Assembly (NCBI GenBank): GCA_943788815.1
Contig: CALSRS010000003.1
Span: 225,193-289,192, forward strand
DNA length: 64,000 bases
Direction of reading: 5' to 3'
Source: an uncultured Gammaproteobacteria bacterium
GTDB lineage: Bacteria; Pseudomonadota; Gammaproteobacteria; Eutrophobiales; Eutrophobiaceae
Each line of letters opens with the position of its first letter. The stretch's first letter is position 1. The translations under genes were made by a program, and so were the position numbers. The notes under the pieces were generated by a model. It made no database searches. It saw only the letters and a program-made list of their open reading frames with translations, and had not been told where the DNA came from. Shown piece by piece: positions 1 to 8,433 of the stretch.

Positions 1-1802
1 CCTTACGTATGATAGTTGAACGTGAAGAAGAAATTGAACGATTCAATAAACGTGAGTACTGGACAATAGAAGCCGATCTTACTCATAAAAAAGAGGACTT
101 CAATGCGAAGCTTACTGTTTTAAACGGAGAAAAGTTAAAACAGTTTTCCGTTACTGAATCGAAAACAGCTGAAGAGATTCAAAATAATCTTTCAAAATTG
201 GCTGATGGGAAATTGGTAGTCAGCAAGATTGATAAAAAACAAAGGAAAAGGCAGCCACCACCTCCCTTTATTACATCGACCTTACAACAAGAAGGTGTGC
301 GAAAACTTGGTTTTACAGCACAAAAGATAATGAGAACCGCACAACAACTTTATGAAGGAATTGATGTCGGAGAAGGTTCTGTTGGATTAATTACTTACAT
401 GAGAACGGACTCGGTGAACCTGGCTCAGGACGCTGTAAATGAAATTAGGGAGTTTATTGGTAATCAATACGGAAAGAATTCACTGCCTGCCCATGCAAGG
501 ATTTTTAAAACAAAATCAAAAAATGCTCAAGAAGCACACGAGGCAATTAGACCAACGTCTGTTAATTATGTGCCTAAGGAAATTAAGTCAAAATTAAATG
601 CAGATCAATTTAAGTTGTATCAATTGATCTGGACACGTGCTGTTGCTTGTCAGATGAGTCATGCATTAATAGATACTGTAGGCGCAGATCTTGAATGCGG
701 TAAGAATAATGTTTTCAGGGCAACAGGTTCAACGGTTGCAGAAAAAGGCTTCCTTGCTGTTTATGAAGAAGGTAAGGATGATGAGAAAAAGAGCGATACG
801 GATCAAAAAGCATTACCGCTCCTGGAAGAAGGTGAGATTATTAAATTGGTTGATATTAGACCAGAACAGCATTTTACTGAACCTCCTCCACGTTTTTCTG
901 AGGCCAGCCTGGTCAAGACCCTGGAGGAATATGGAATAGGTCGCCCCTCAACGTATGCTTCAATTATTTTTACCTTAAAGCAACGAGGTTACGTTGATTT
1001 TGAGAATAAAAGATTTCTTCCAACAGACGTAGGTAGAATCGTTAACCGATTTTTAACGCAACATTTTAAAGATTACGTTGATTATGATTTTACCGCGAAA
1101 CTTGAAGATGAGCTTGATGCGGTGTCCAGGGGTGAAAAAGAGTGGGTTCCATTGATGCAAGCATTCTGGCTACCATTTTCAGAAAAAATTAAGGACAAGG
1201 AAGAAAATGTTAGTCGAAGTGAAGCTAACCAGGCACGAGACCTCGGTATGGATCCCAAAAGTGGATTACCTGTGTCTGTGCGCATGGGGAGATATGGCCC
1301 ATATGTGCAAATTGGCACCAAGGATGATGAAGATAAGCCAAAATTTGCGGGGCTCAGACCAGGTCAGAAAATTGATACTATAAAATTCGATGAAGCTATG
1401 GAGCTATTTAAACTTCCAAGAGATCTGGGAGAAACAAAAGATGGTGAAGAAGTTGTAGTTAATATTGGTCGATTTGGGCCCTATGTAAGGTATGGCAGTA
1501 AATTTGTATCTATTAATAAGGATGATGATCCCTATACAATAAGTTTTGATCGTGCACTTGAACTTATCGATGAAAAAAAGAAAGTTGATGCTGAAAAGCA
1601 GATTAAAATTTTCAAAGATGAAGGTATCTCAATTTTAAATGGCCGTTATGGACCCTATATCACCGATGGTAAAAAAAATGCACGGGTACCAAAAGATAGG
1701 GAACCAGGTTCACTAACGCTGGAAGAATCTCAGAAGCTGCTTGAAGAGGCACCTGCTAGCCGAGGCAAGCGTCGAACAACTGTAAAAGCAAAAAAAGCAT
1801 AA
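1..1802 (+). CDS. topA: DNA topoisomerase I, 3' part (5' end outside window)
   Basis: Type IA topoisomerase, which relaxes negative supercoils through a transient 5'-phosphotyrosine. The reading frame is already open at base 3, so the Toprim N-terminus lies upstream. The catalytic motif ITYMRTDS is present, with the active-site Tyr codon at 396-398, followed by the RPTSV and GIGRPSTYA segments of the core. The C-terminus has no Cys4 zinc ribbons as in E. coli. Instead it carries three GR(Y/F)GPY repeats (codons near 1288, 1466 and 1645) of the Toprim_C_rpt type and a Lys-rich tail. purE follows after 26 bp. Confidence 0.96.
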   Translation, partial: LRMIVEREEEIERFNKREYWTIEADLTHKKEDFNAKLTVLNGEKLKQFSVTESKTAEEIQNNLSKLADGKLVVSKIDKKQRKRQPPPPFITSTLQQEGVRKLGFTAQKIMRTAQQLYEGIDVGEGSVGLITYMRTDSVNLAQDAVNEIREFIGNQYGKNSLPAHARIFKTKSKNAQEAHEAIRPTSVNYVPKEIKSKLNADQFKLYQLIWTRAVACQMSHALIDTVGADLECGKNNVFRATGSTVAEKGFLAVYEEGKDDEKKSDTDQKALPLLEEGEIIKLVDIRPEQHFTEPPPRFSEASLVKTLEEYGIGRPSTYASIIFTLKQRGYVDFENKRFLPTDVGRIVNRFLTQHFKDYVDYDFTAKLEDELDAVSRGEKEWVPLMQAFWLPFSEKIKDKEENVSRSEANQARDLGMDPKSGLPVSVRMGRYGPYVQIGTKDDEDKPKFAGLRPGQKIDTIKFDEAMELFKLPRDLGETKDGEEVVVNIGRFGPYVRYGSKFVSINKDDDPYTISFDRALELIDEKKKVDAEKQIKIFKDEGISILNGRYGPYITDGKKNARVPKDREPGSLTLEESQKLLEEAPASRGKRRTTVKAKKA

Positions 1803-1828
1803 AACTACAACTAAATTAAGGAGATAAG

Positions 1829-2347
1829 ATGGACAAGAACGATTATTTCGTAGCTATTTTAATGGGCTCCGACTCTGATCTAGATGTTATGAAAAATACG
1901 GTAGATGTCTTGGATAGTTTTGGAATCCCAAGGGAAGTCAGAATAACTTCGGCGCATCGAACACCTGCTCAAACCCACCAATACGTAAAAGAGGCTGATG
2001 AACGTGGATGTGCTGTTTTTATTGCTGCTGCAGGTTTGGCTGCTCATTTGGCTGGGACGCTTGCTGGAATTACAACTAAACCTGTGATTGGAGTACCTAT
2101 TGATGGAGGTAGTCTTGGTGGGATGGATGCTCTTTTGTCTACAGTCCAAATGCCGGCTGGTATACCTGTGGCCTGTGTTGCTATTGGTAAGGCTGGTGCA
2201 CGAAATGCTGGTTATCTTGCTGCTCAGATTATTGCGAGCGCAGATGAGTCTATCGCAAGGAAACTCGTGGATGAACGTGCTGAAAATGCCAAAAAAGTCA
2301 TTCAAAAGAACGAGTTACTGACAGAAATCAATCAGAAAAGTAGTTGA
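1829..2347 (+). CDS. purE: N5-carboxyaminoimidazole ribonucleotide mutase (class I PurE)
   Basis: Catalyses N5-CAIR to CAIR in purine synthesis. The 172-residue length fits class I PurE. The phosphate-binding GSDSD (residues 13-17), catalytic SAHRTP (41-46) and GKAGARNAG motifs are all visible. An AAGGAG ribosome site lies just upstream of the ATG. The usual partner purK is not adjacent; the next gene is tsaC, whose TTG start overlaps the purE stop (TTGA), suggesting coupled translation. Whether purK exists elsewhere cannot be seen. Confidence 0.96.
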   Translation: MDKNDYFVAILMGSDSDLDVMKNTVDVLDSFGIPREVRITSAHRTPAQTHQYVKEADERGCAVFIAAAGLAAHLAGTLAGITTKPVIGVPIDGGSLGGMDALLSTVQMPAGIPVACVAIGKAGARNAGYLAAQIIASADESIARKLVDERAENAKKVIQKNELLTEINQKSS

Positions 2348-2898
2348 ATTCCTGGGAAATATACAAAGCGGCAAGTGTTGTCAGTCAGGGAGGAGTCATC
2401 GCCTACCCGACAGAGGCTGTCTACGGTCTTGGGTGTTCACCTTATTGTCAACATGCGGTAGAAAAAATTCTTCGGCTAAAATTCAGAAAACCTCATAAAG
2501 GTTTAATCCTGGTTGGGCATGATATTGGGCAGTTCTATAATTGGATAGACATTAAACAAGTTCAAAATAGCACGGAAATCATGAATTCATGGCCAGGGCC
2601 TGTGACATGGATTATTCCTGTAAATCGAAAAGCACCCACTTGGATTACTGGAAATCAACCAGGAGTCGCCATTCGCATATCGGCCCACCCTGTGGTTCGA
2701 AGTTTGACCAAATATGCGGGGATACTCGTGTCTACTAGTGCTAATCCTAGTATGCGAAAGCCTGCAAGGACATCCTTGCAGGTTAGAAATTATTTTGGAA
2801 AATCAATAGAGTACATAATTCCCGGTACGACGGATAAGAACAATAATCCGACAGAAATCCGTGATGCTATCACCGGACAAATTATTCGAACTTCATAA
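2344..2898 (+). CDS. tsaC: Threonylcarbamoyl-AMP synthase (YrdC/Sua5 family)
   Basis: Makes threonylcarbamoyl-AMP from Thr, bicarbonate and ATP for t6A37 modification of ANN-decoding tRNAs. The 184 residues form a single YrdC domain, as in E. coli TsaC (190), without the extra Sua5 domain. Visible family motifs are YPTEAVYGLG near residue 21, the KPHKGLIL strand, SWPGPVTW, LVSTSANPS and the C-terminal PTEIRDA. The start is a TTG overlapping the purE stop by four bases; no in-frame ATG lies near it. It sits directly before a tRNA gene cluster. Confidence 0.93.
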   Translation: MNSWEIYKAASVVSQGGVIAYPTEAVYGLGCSPYCQHAVEKILRLKFRKPHKGLILVGHDIGQFYNWIDIKQVQNSTEIMNSWPGPVTWIIPVNRKAPTWITGNQPGVAIRISAHPVVRSLTKYAGILVSTSANPSMRKPARTSLQVRNYFGKSIEYIIPGTTDKNNNPTEIRDAITGQIIRTS

Positions 2899-2998
2899 AC
2901 TAGAAAATTAATTTATGGGTATTCAAGCACTCTCACTGGGATATGGACGTGATTATAGACGCGAGTCAAAAAAATTTGTTTAAAACAAAGAGTTAATG

Positions 2999-3027
2999 TT
3001 GACACTGACGGCAGATTATCTCAGAAT
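2999..3027 (+). promoter_or_regulatory. Probable stable-RNA promoter of the tRNA-Tyr cluster
   Basis: A perfect TTGACA -35 (2999-3004), a 17-bp spacer and CAGAAT (-10, 3022-3027) lie about 20 bp before tRNA-Tyr. The following ACGCGGC is a GC-rich discriminator, typical of stringently controlled stable-RNA promoters. The assignment is by inspection only. Confidence 0.65.
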
Positions 3028-3046
3028 ACGCGGCTTGCTTGAATTT

Positions 3047-3131
3047 GGAGGGGTACCCAAGCGGCCAACGGGGGCAGACTGTAAATCTGCTGGCTATGCC
3101 TTCGTAGGTTCGAATCCTACCCCCTCCACCA
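3047..3131 (+). tRNA. tyrT: tRNA-Tyr (GUA)
   Basis: The acceptor stem GGAGGGG pairs with CCCCTCC, followed by A and an encoded CCA. Anticodon GTA is at 3081-3083 in stem GCAGA/TCTGC. The long variable arm (type II) fits tRNA-Tyr, and the T-arm GTAGG-TTCGAAT-CCTAC is intact. First of three tRNAs ahead of tufB. Confidence 0.97.
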
Positions 3132-3239
3132 AATATTGGTGGGGCAGAGCATTGATAATATTTTCATGCCTTGCTGGTATGAATTTATTTTGGAGTTAGT
3201 CCATCGCTGATTGATGGAATCGGATTGGTGGCGCACGAG

Positions 3240-3312
<73 letters not shown>

Positions 3313-3313
<1 letters not shown>

Positions 3314-3373
3314 AAAAGCGACAAGCTATAAGCTATGTTATTGATAGTTAGCTTATAACATTGTCGTTTTTTT
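3313..3373 (+). terminator. Long hairpin with T-tract between tRNA-Gly and tRNA-Thr
   Basis: CGACAA (3319-3324) pairs with TTGTCG (3361-3366), and inside it ATAAGCTA (3328-3335) pairs with TAGCTTAT (3349-3356). The outer arm is flanked by an A-run upstream and followed by a T7 run. This has the layout of a rho-independent terminator or attenuator, although tRNA-Thr and tufB follow on the same strand. Confidence 0.6.
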
Positions 3374-3405
3374 ATTATGAGTGATTGGGAATGTAAAAAA
3401 TTATT

Positions 3406-3481
<76 letters not shown>

Positions 3482-3545
3482 TGATAGCTGAAAGTTTTTA
3501 TTTATATATTCACGTACTACATGTATTGCATGAGGAGATACTTCC

Positions 3546-4736
3546 ATGTCCAAGGCGAAATTTGAAAGAACGAAACCACACGTTAACGTTGGAACGATAG
3601 GTCACGTTGACCATGGTAAGACGACATTGACGGCGGCGATCACCAAGACGATGTCGGAGAAGTTTGGTGGTGAGGTGAAAGCCTATGATCAGATTGATAA
3701 TGCACCTGAAGAGCGTGAGCGCGGAATTACGATCGCGACGGCGCATGTGGAGTATGAAAGTGAGGGACGACATTACGCCCACGTCGATTGCCCGGGACAC
3801 GCGGATTATGTGAAGAACATGATCACGGGTGCTGCGCAGATGGACGGTGGCATATTGGTAGTGAGTGCTGCGGATGGCCCGATGCCACAGACGCGTGAGC
3901 ACATACTGTTGGCCCGTCAGGTTGGTGTGCCATTTATTGTGGTGTACTTGAATAAGGCAGACCAGGTAGATGATGCGGAGTTGTTGGAGCTGGTCGAAAT
4001 GGAAGTTCGTGAATTATTGGACAAGTATGAGTTTCCTGGCGATGACACTCCTGTGGTCACAGGCAGTGCGCTCAAGGCCTTGGAAGGAGATACAAGTGAC
4101 ATAGGTATTCCCTCGATTGAGAAGCTGGTCGCTGCGATGGACGCATATATTCCGATCCCAGAGCGTCCGGTAGACAAGCCATTTTTGATGCCGATAGAGG
4201 ACGTATTTTCTATCTCGGGACGTGGCACGGTAGTCACGGGTCGAGTAGAGCGAGGCATCGTCAAGGTGGGAGAAGAAATAGAGATAGTAGGCATACGAGA
4301 TACCCAGAAGACGACCTGTACTGGTGTTGAGATGTTCCGTAAGTTACTGGATGAAGGTCAGGCGGGTGACAACGTAGGTGTGTTGTTGCGCGGTACGAAG
4401 CGTGAAGATGTAGAGCGTGGTCAGGTGTTATGTAAGCCTGGAACCATCACGCCGCACAGGAAATATGAAAGCGAGGTGTATGTGTTGAGCAAGGAAGAAG
4501 GTGGACGCCATACGCCGTTTTTTAATAATTACCGGCCGCAGTTTTATTTTCGGACCACGGATGTGACAGGCTCGGTGACGCTGCCTGAGGGGACGGAGAT
4601 GGTAATGCCGGGAGATAACGTGCAGATGACAGTTGAGTTGATATCCCCCATTGCAATGGAAGAGGGTGTTCGCTTTGCCATTCGTGAAGGTGGACGAACT
4701 GTTGGCGCCGGTGTCGTTTCTAAAATAATCGAATAG
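3546..4736 (+). CDS. tufB: Elongation factor Tu, copy 1
   Basis: GTPase that delivers aminoacyl-tRNA to the ribosomal A site. The 396 residues are complete: G1 GHVDHGKT (19-26), G3 DCPGH, G4 NKAD, then the two beta-barrel domains. The ATG follows a GAGGAGA ribosome site. By eye the coding sequence is identical to the copy at 20179 except for the last sense codon (GAA here, GAG there) and the stop (TAG here, TAA there). Codon choice (ACG, GCG, TTG, AAG) is more G-rich than in most flanking ribosomal genes. The tRNA-Thr-tufB-tRNA-Trp setting matches E. coli tufB. Confidence 0.98.
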   Translation: MSKAKFERTKPHVNVGTIGHVDHGKTTLTAAITKTMSEKFGGEVKAYDQIDNAPEERERGITIATAHVEYESEGRHYAHVDCPGHADYVKNMITGAAQMDGGILVVSAADGPMPQTREHILLARQVGVPFIVVYLNKADQVDDAELLELVEMEVRELLDKYEFPGDDTPVVTGSALKALEGDTSDIGIPSIEKLVAAMDAYIPIPERPVDKPFLMPIEDVFSISGRGTVVTGRVERGIVKVGEEIEIVGIRDTQKTTCTGVEMFRKLLDEGQAGDNVGVLLRGTKREDVERGQVLCKPGTITPHRKYESEVYVLSKEEGGRHTPFFNNYRPQFYFRTTDVTGSVTLPEGTEMVMPGDNVQMTVELISPIAMEEGVRFAIREGGRTVGAGVVSKIIE

Positions 4737-4833
4737 TTGATAGCTATCCAAAATTGTATTCGGTCAAGCTATGATATGTGCAACTATATCCCCAAAATAG
4801 CCAGCTTGTTTACTAAAGATAAAGAGATTACGT

Positions 4834-4909
4834 AGGCCAGTAGCTCAATTGGCAGAGCGGCGGTCTCCAAAACCGCAGGTTGGGGGTTCGATTCCCTCCT
4901 GGCCTGCCA
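4834..4909 (+). tRNA. trpT: tRNA-Trp (CCA)
   Basis: Acceptor AGGCCAG pairs with CTGGCCT, discriminator G, encoded CCA. Anticodon CCA is at 4867-4869 in loop CTCCAAA with stem GCGGT/ACCGC. Lies between tufB and secE, as in E. coli. Confidence 0.97.
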
Positions 4910-4946
4910 ATGACATTCTGGCTGAAGAGAAAGATTGATTTTATAA

Positions 4947-5324
4947 ATGAATTCTAATGTAGAAACAGTAAATGTGAAGTTTGATATCGTAAAGCTTGTG
5001 CTTGCGGTTGCTTTTGTGATCACGGGAATAATTGGGTTTTACTTTTTTGCAGATCAATCTATTTTAGTTCGAACAATTGGATTGTTAGTGTGTGTGGGCA
5101 TTTCTGTAGTGATTGCACTAAATACAGAAAAAGGAAGAAACCTGTGGGGTTTTTTCCAGAATGCACAAATTGAGGTCAGAAAAGTCGTTTGGCCAACCAG
5201 GGAGGAAACGTTGCAAACAACTCTTATTGTAATATTTGTAGTGATTTTAGTGGCAATAAGTTTGTGGTTGATAGATATGTTTCTTGGTTGGTCAATTAGA
5301 AATTTACTAGGTCAGGGTGGTTAG
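4947..5324 (+). CDS. secE: Preprotein translocase subunit SecE
   Basis: Small clamp subunit of the SecYEG channel in the inner membrane. The 125 residues hold three hydrophobic segments (about 16-36, 43-59 and 90-112), as in the three-helix E. coli protein (127). The conserved amphipathic region [19 protein letters not shown] precedes the last helix. The nusG ATG lies one base after the secE stop. Confidence 0.95.
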   Translation: MNSNVETVNVKFDIVKLVLAVAFVITGIIGFYFFADQSILVRTIGLLVCVGISVVIALNTEKGRNLWGFFQNAQIEVRKVVWPTREETLQTTLIVIFVVILVAISLWLIDMFLGWSIRNLLGQGG

Positions 5325-5325
5325 T

Positions 5326-5859
5326 ATGGCGCAAAGGTGGTATGTCATCCATGCTTATTCCGGCTTTGAACCGCAGGTAATGCGGACTTTGCAAGAAAGG
5401 ATCAAGCTGCATGGAATGGAAGATAAGTTTGGCGAAATTCTTGTGCCTACTGAAGAAGTTGTAGAGATGCGTGATGGGAAAAAACGCAAGAGCGAACGAA
5501 AATTTTTCCCTGGGTACGTGTTAATACAAATGGAAATGAATGATGATACCTGGCACCTGGTAAAAGAAGCGCCCAAGGTTCTAGGTTTTATTGGCGGTAA
5601 AACTGACAGGCCTGCTCCAATTACTGATGCAGAGGCAAATACAATATTGCAGAGGGTAGAAGAAGGTGTTGATAAACCCAGGCCCAAGATTGTATTTGAG
5701 CCAGGGGAAGTCGTCAGAATTAATGATGGCCCATTTACTGACTTTAATGGCGTAGTTGAAGAAGTAAATTATGAAAAAAGCAGATTACGAGTTTCTGTCT
5801 TGATATTCGGTCGATCAACTCCTGTTGAGTTGGAGTTTAGACAGGTAGAAAAGGAGTAG
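5326..5859 (+). CDS. nusG: Transcription termination/antitermination factor NusG
   Basis: Binds the RNA polymerase clamp and links it to Rho or to the ribosome. 177 residues: the NGN domain opens with [12 protein letters not shown] and contains [10 protein letters not shown], and a C-terminal KOW domain begins near FEPGEVVRI. The ATG at 5326 is preferred over a GTG nine bases upstream because it matches the family N-terminus (MAQRWY) and leaves only one base after secE. Confidence 0.97.
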   Translation: MAQRWYVIHAYSGFEPQVMRTLQERIKLHGMEDKFGEILVPTEEVVEMRDGKKRKSERKFFPGYVLIQMEMNDDTWHLVKEAPKVLGFIGGKTDRPAPITDAEANTILQRVEEGVDKPRPKIVFEPGEVVRINDGPFTDFNGVVEEVNYEKSRLRVSVLIFGRSTPVELEFRQVEKE

Positions 5860-5965
5860 TAACTGTCTTAGTTTTTATAGTGTTACGCACTATTGAATAT
5901 ACAAAAAATAAATCAGGGGAGTTTTGGTAACCAGTCCAGAACGATTGCACCCAAAGGAGTAAAAA

Positions 5966-6397
5966 GTGGCAAAAAAAATTGATACTTATGTGAAGTTGCA
6001 AGTTCCTGCCGGTCAGGCAAATCCCAGTCCTCCAGTTGGTCCTGCACTGGGTCAGCATGGATTGAACATTATGGAGTTCTGTAAAGCATTCAATGCGCAG
6101 ACGCAGGGCATGGAACAGGGTTTACCTGTGCCTGTCGTAATTACCGTATTTTCAGATAAAAGTTTTACTTTTACCATGAAGACCACGCCTGCAGCTCATT
6201 TACTTAAAAAAGCTGCAGGAATACCAAAAGGTAGTGGCACTCCAAATACCAATAAAGTAGGTAAACTTAATCGTAGCCAGCTAGAAGAAATTGCCAAGAT
6301 AAAAGAGCCTGATCTCAGTGCAGCCGACCTTGATGCTGCCGTACGCACTATCGCTGGTACTGCCCGTAGTATGGGTATTGAGACCGAGGGAGTTTAA
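5966..6397 (+). CDS. rplK: 50S ribosomal protein L11
   Basis: Binds the GTPase-associated centre of 23S rRNA. 143 residues, against 142 in E. coli. The N-terminal domain with the [11 protein letters not shown] loop and the C-terminal RNA-binding domain ([22 protein letters not shown]) are intact. The start is GTG at 5966 with AAGGAG six bases upstream. The 106-bp upstream gap could hold a promoter or an L1 control site. rplA begins two bases after the stop. Confidence 0.97.
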   Translation: MAKKIDTYVKLQVPAGQANPSPPVGPALGQHGLNIMEFCKAFNAQTQGMEQGLPVPVVITVFSDKSFTFTMKTTPAAHLLKKAAGIPKGSGTPNTNKVGKLNRSQLEEIAKIKEPDLSAADLDAAVRTIAGTARSMGIETEGV

Positions 6398-6399
6398 TC

Positions 6400-7095
6400 A
6401 TGGCAAAAATTTCTAAAAGGATAAATTCAATACGAGAAAAGTTGGAGCCTGGAAAGATTTATGACGTTAAAGAAGCTTTAATTTTCTTAAAAGGTTGTGC
6501 TAAGACAAAGTTTGATGAATCAGTAGAAGTGGCTGTAAATCTGGGAGTAGACCCAAAAAAATCTGATCAGGCAGTAAGGGGATCAACGGTCCTTCCTAAA
6601 GGTACAGGCAAATCTGTAAAAGTTGCAGTTTTTGCGCAGGGCGATCAGGCAAAAGATGCGGAATCTAATGGCGCTGAGCATATCGGCATGGACGACCTTG
6701 CGGAAAAGATTCAAGGTGGCTTTATGGATTTCGATGTTGTAATTGCAACACCAGATGCTATGCCACTGATTGGTCGACTAGGTAAAGTCCTGGGGCCAAG
6801 AGGTTTAATGCCCAATCCAAAAACAGGAACGGTAACCCAGGATATTAAACAGGCCGTAGTAAATGCTAAGGCAGGTCAGGTCAGGTATAAAACAGATAAA
6901 AACGGCATCATACATTGCGCAATAGGGAAGGTCTCTTTTGATGAGTCTGCGTTACTGGATAATTTAAATGCATTAATTAGAGATTTGAATAAAGCCAAAC
7001 CTAGTGCAGCGAAGGGTATTTACCTAAAGAAGATAAGTCTTTCAACAACAATGGGCCCCGGTTTAACAGTAGACCAAGCTACATTAACGAATTAA
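6400..7095 (+). CDS. rplA: 50S ribosomal protein L1
   Basis: L1-stalk protein that binds 23S rRNA, and in known cases its own mRNA. 231 residues (E. coli 234) with the domain II signatures [22 protein letters not shown] and the C-terminal STTMGPGL. Forms a two-gene unit with rplK; a 277-bp leader separates it from rplJ. Confidence 0.97.
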   Translation: MAKISKRINSIREKLEPGKIYDVKEALIFLKGCAKTKFDESVEVAVNLGVDPKKSDQAVRGSTVLPKGTGKSVKVAVFAQGDQAKDAESNGAEHIGMDDLAEKIQGGFMDFDVVIATPDAMPLIGRLGKVLGPRGLMPNPKTGTVTQDIKQAVVNAKAGQVRYKTDKNGIIHCAIGKVSFDESALLDNLNALIRDLNKAKPSAAKGIYLKKISLSTTMGPGLTVDQATLTN

Positions 7096-7175
7096 TTTTT
7101 TACAATACGATATCTGAATTATTGAGTCAGGTAGGTATACAAGCTTTGGGTCGGTGAATGGATTTCATCGCTCGT

Positions 7176-7242
7176 CAAAGACCGCAGGTATTGGCTTTAC
7201 CGCCAATTTAAGTATGTCTGTTCATAGCCTGCGCAGACGGTG
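7176..7242 (+). promoter_or_regulatory. L10 leader (r-protein L10 autoregulatory mRNA structure)
   Basis: The rplA-rplJ gap holds AAAGACCGCAGG (from 7177) and CCTGCGCAGACGGTG (7228-7242), very close to the kink-turn L10 leader of gammaproteobacteria. CGCAGG (7183-7188) pairs with CCTGCG (7228-7233). Inside it ATTGGC (7190-7195) pairs with GCCAAT (7202-7207) across a six-base loop. In E. coli the L10-(L7/L12) complex binds this element to repress rplJL. Confidence 0.85.
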
Positions 7243-7272
7243 TGCCCTACAGGTGTAGTCCTGGAATGGTCG

Positions 7273-7355
7273 CCGTGATTTTTAACATTGATACAACGAA
7301 TGGAACTGGAGAATAAACAAATGAGTATGATGTTTTTTCAATTGTATCATCACGG
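7273..7355 (+). promoter_or_regulatory. Second inverted repeat just before the rplJ ribosome site
   Basis: CCGTGAT (7273-7279) and GATACAA (7290-7296) are together complementary to the contiguous TTGTATCATCACGG (7342-7355), giving two 7-bp helices separated by a 10-base bulge. The 3' arm ends five bases before the rplJ GGAGG. A link to rplJ translation control is inference. Confidence 0.45.
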
Positions 7356-7372
7356 TAATGGAGGAACTCTGT

Positions 7373-7900
7373 ATGAGTCTAAATTTTGAGCAAAAAAAGG
7401 CGATAGTTGAAGAGGTCGCCGGAATTGCTGCTCAGTCTCCGTCCGCAATTGCTGCGGAATATATCGGGTTGAATGTTGCTGAAATTTCCGAGTTGCGAAA
7501 AAAAGCTCGGGAAGCTGGCATTTACCTGAAAGTGGTCAGGAACACTCTTGCAAAAAGGGCGCTGGAAAATACCAGTTTTGACTGTATGCGAGAGGGTTTA
7601 GTTGGCCCATTATTGCTGGCGTTCTCTAACGATGAACCTGGCTCTGCAGCAAAAGTGATTCGGGATTTCAAAAAGGATAATGAGAAGCTGGTTGTAAAGC
7701 TTATCGCTAGCGAAGGCAGATTGCTTGATGTTTCAGATCTTGAACGTCTTGCACAACTACCTTCACTTGATGAAGCACGGTCAATGTTTCTGGGTGTACT
7801 TAAGGCACCTATGGGCAAATTGGTTCGTGTCCTTGCGGAACCTGAAGCGAAATTTGCGAGATTGCTGGCAGCTAGAAGTGATCTACAACAGGCAGCCTGA
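7373..7900 (+). CDS. rplJ: 50S ribosomal protein L10
   Basis: Base of the L7/L12 stalk. 175 residues (E. coli 165): N-terminal rRNA-binding domain (EQKKAIVEEVAG, VVRNTLAKRAL) and a C-terminal helix that docks L7/L12 dimers. The ATG at 7373 is chosen over an in-frame ATG at 7358 because GGAGG at 7360-7364 lies eight bases before it and the N-terminus then fits the family. rplL follows after 43 bp. Confidence 0.95.
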   Translation: MSLNFEQKKAIVEEVAGIAAQSPSAIAAEYIGLNVAEISELRKKAREAGIYLKVVRNTLAKRALENTSFDCMREGLVGPLLLAFSNDEPGSAAKVIRDFKKDNEKLVVKLIASEGRLLDVSDLERLAQLPSLDEARSMFLGVLKAPMGKLVRVLAEPEAKFARLLAARSDLQQAA

Positions 7901-7943
7901 AATAGGCACATGTATAAAATATTGAAGTTAAGAGGAAATTAAA

Positions 7944-8327
7944 ATGGCACTTTCACGAGATGAAATTAAAGAAGCTTTAAGTCAATTACCAGTACTTGAA
8001 CTGGTTGAGTTAATTAACGAACTAGAGAATGACTGGGGTGTATCCGCCGCAGCACCTGTGGCAGCTGTGGCAGCTGCTGGAGCAGGTGGAGATGCAGCAG
8101 GTGGCGCTGAAGAACAGACGGAATTTGATGTAATTCTGGCTGGATTTGGTGACAATAAGGTTGCTGTAATCAAGGTCGTTCGAGCTATTACTGGCATGGG
8201 TCTTAAAGAAGCCAAAGACCTTGTTGAAGGAGCTCCAGCTCCAGTTAAGGAAGGCGCTTCAAAAGAAGAAGCAGACAGTGTCAAGAAGGATCTTGAAGAA
8301 GCTGGTGCAACTGTTGAAGTTAAATAA
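7944..8327 (+). CDS. rplL: 50S ribosomal protein L7/L12
   Basis: Flexible stalk protein that recruits translational GTPases. 127 residues: N-terminal dimerisation domain, an Ala/Gly-rich hinge ([20 protein letters not shown]) and a globular C-terminal domain with [21 protein letters not shown] and [13 protein letters not shown]. An AAGAGGAA ribosome site precedes the ATG. A strong hairpin separates it from rpoB. Confidence 0.97.
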   Translation: MALSRDEIKEALSQLPVLELVELINELENDWGVSAAAPVAAVAAAGAGGDAAGGAEEQTEFDVILAGFGDNKVAVIKVVRAITGMGLKEAKDLVEGAPAPVKEGASKEEADSVKKDLEEAGATVEVK

Positions 8328-8352
8328 GCTGACTGACTTAATACAAAAAAGT

Positions 8353-8390
8353 GTAAACCTGCAGGCTATATCACATGCCTGCAGGTTTAC
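8353..8390 (+). promoter_or_regulatory. 14-bp perfect hairpin between rplL and rpoB (attenuator or processing site)
   Basis: GTAAACCTGCAGGC (8353-8366) is the exact complement of GCCTGCAGGTTTAC (8377-8390), with a 10-base loop. No T-tract follows, so a plain intrinsic terminator is unlikely. The same interval in E. coli holds an attenuator and an RNase III site that set the r-protein to polymerase ratio; equivalence is inferred from position. Confidence 0.75.
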
Positions 8391-8433
8391 GTACATACGA
8401 TTGACACATTTGATAGTTCTGCGAGGTTCTTGA

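Noticed and set aside
1880-2305. 141-codon minus-strand frame opposite purE
   Set aside because: Shadow of a well-supported gene; composition is not protein-like and no start or ribosome context supports it.
3510-3902. Minus-strand open frame opposite tufB, repeated almost identically at 20140-20535
   Set aside because: The recurrence only reflects the duplicated tuf DNA; the frame has no family features and lies wholly antisense to a conserved gene, apart from short differing ends.
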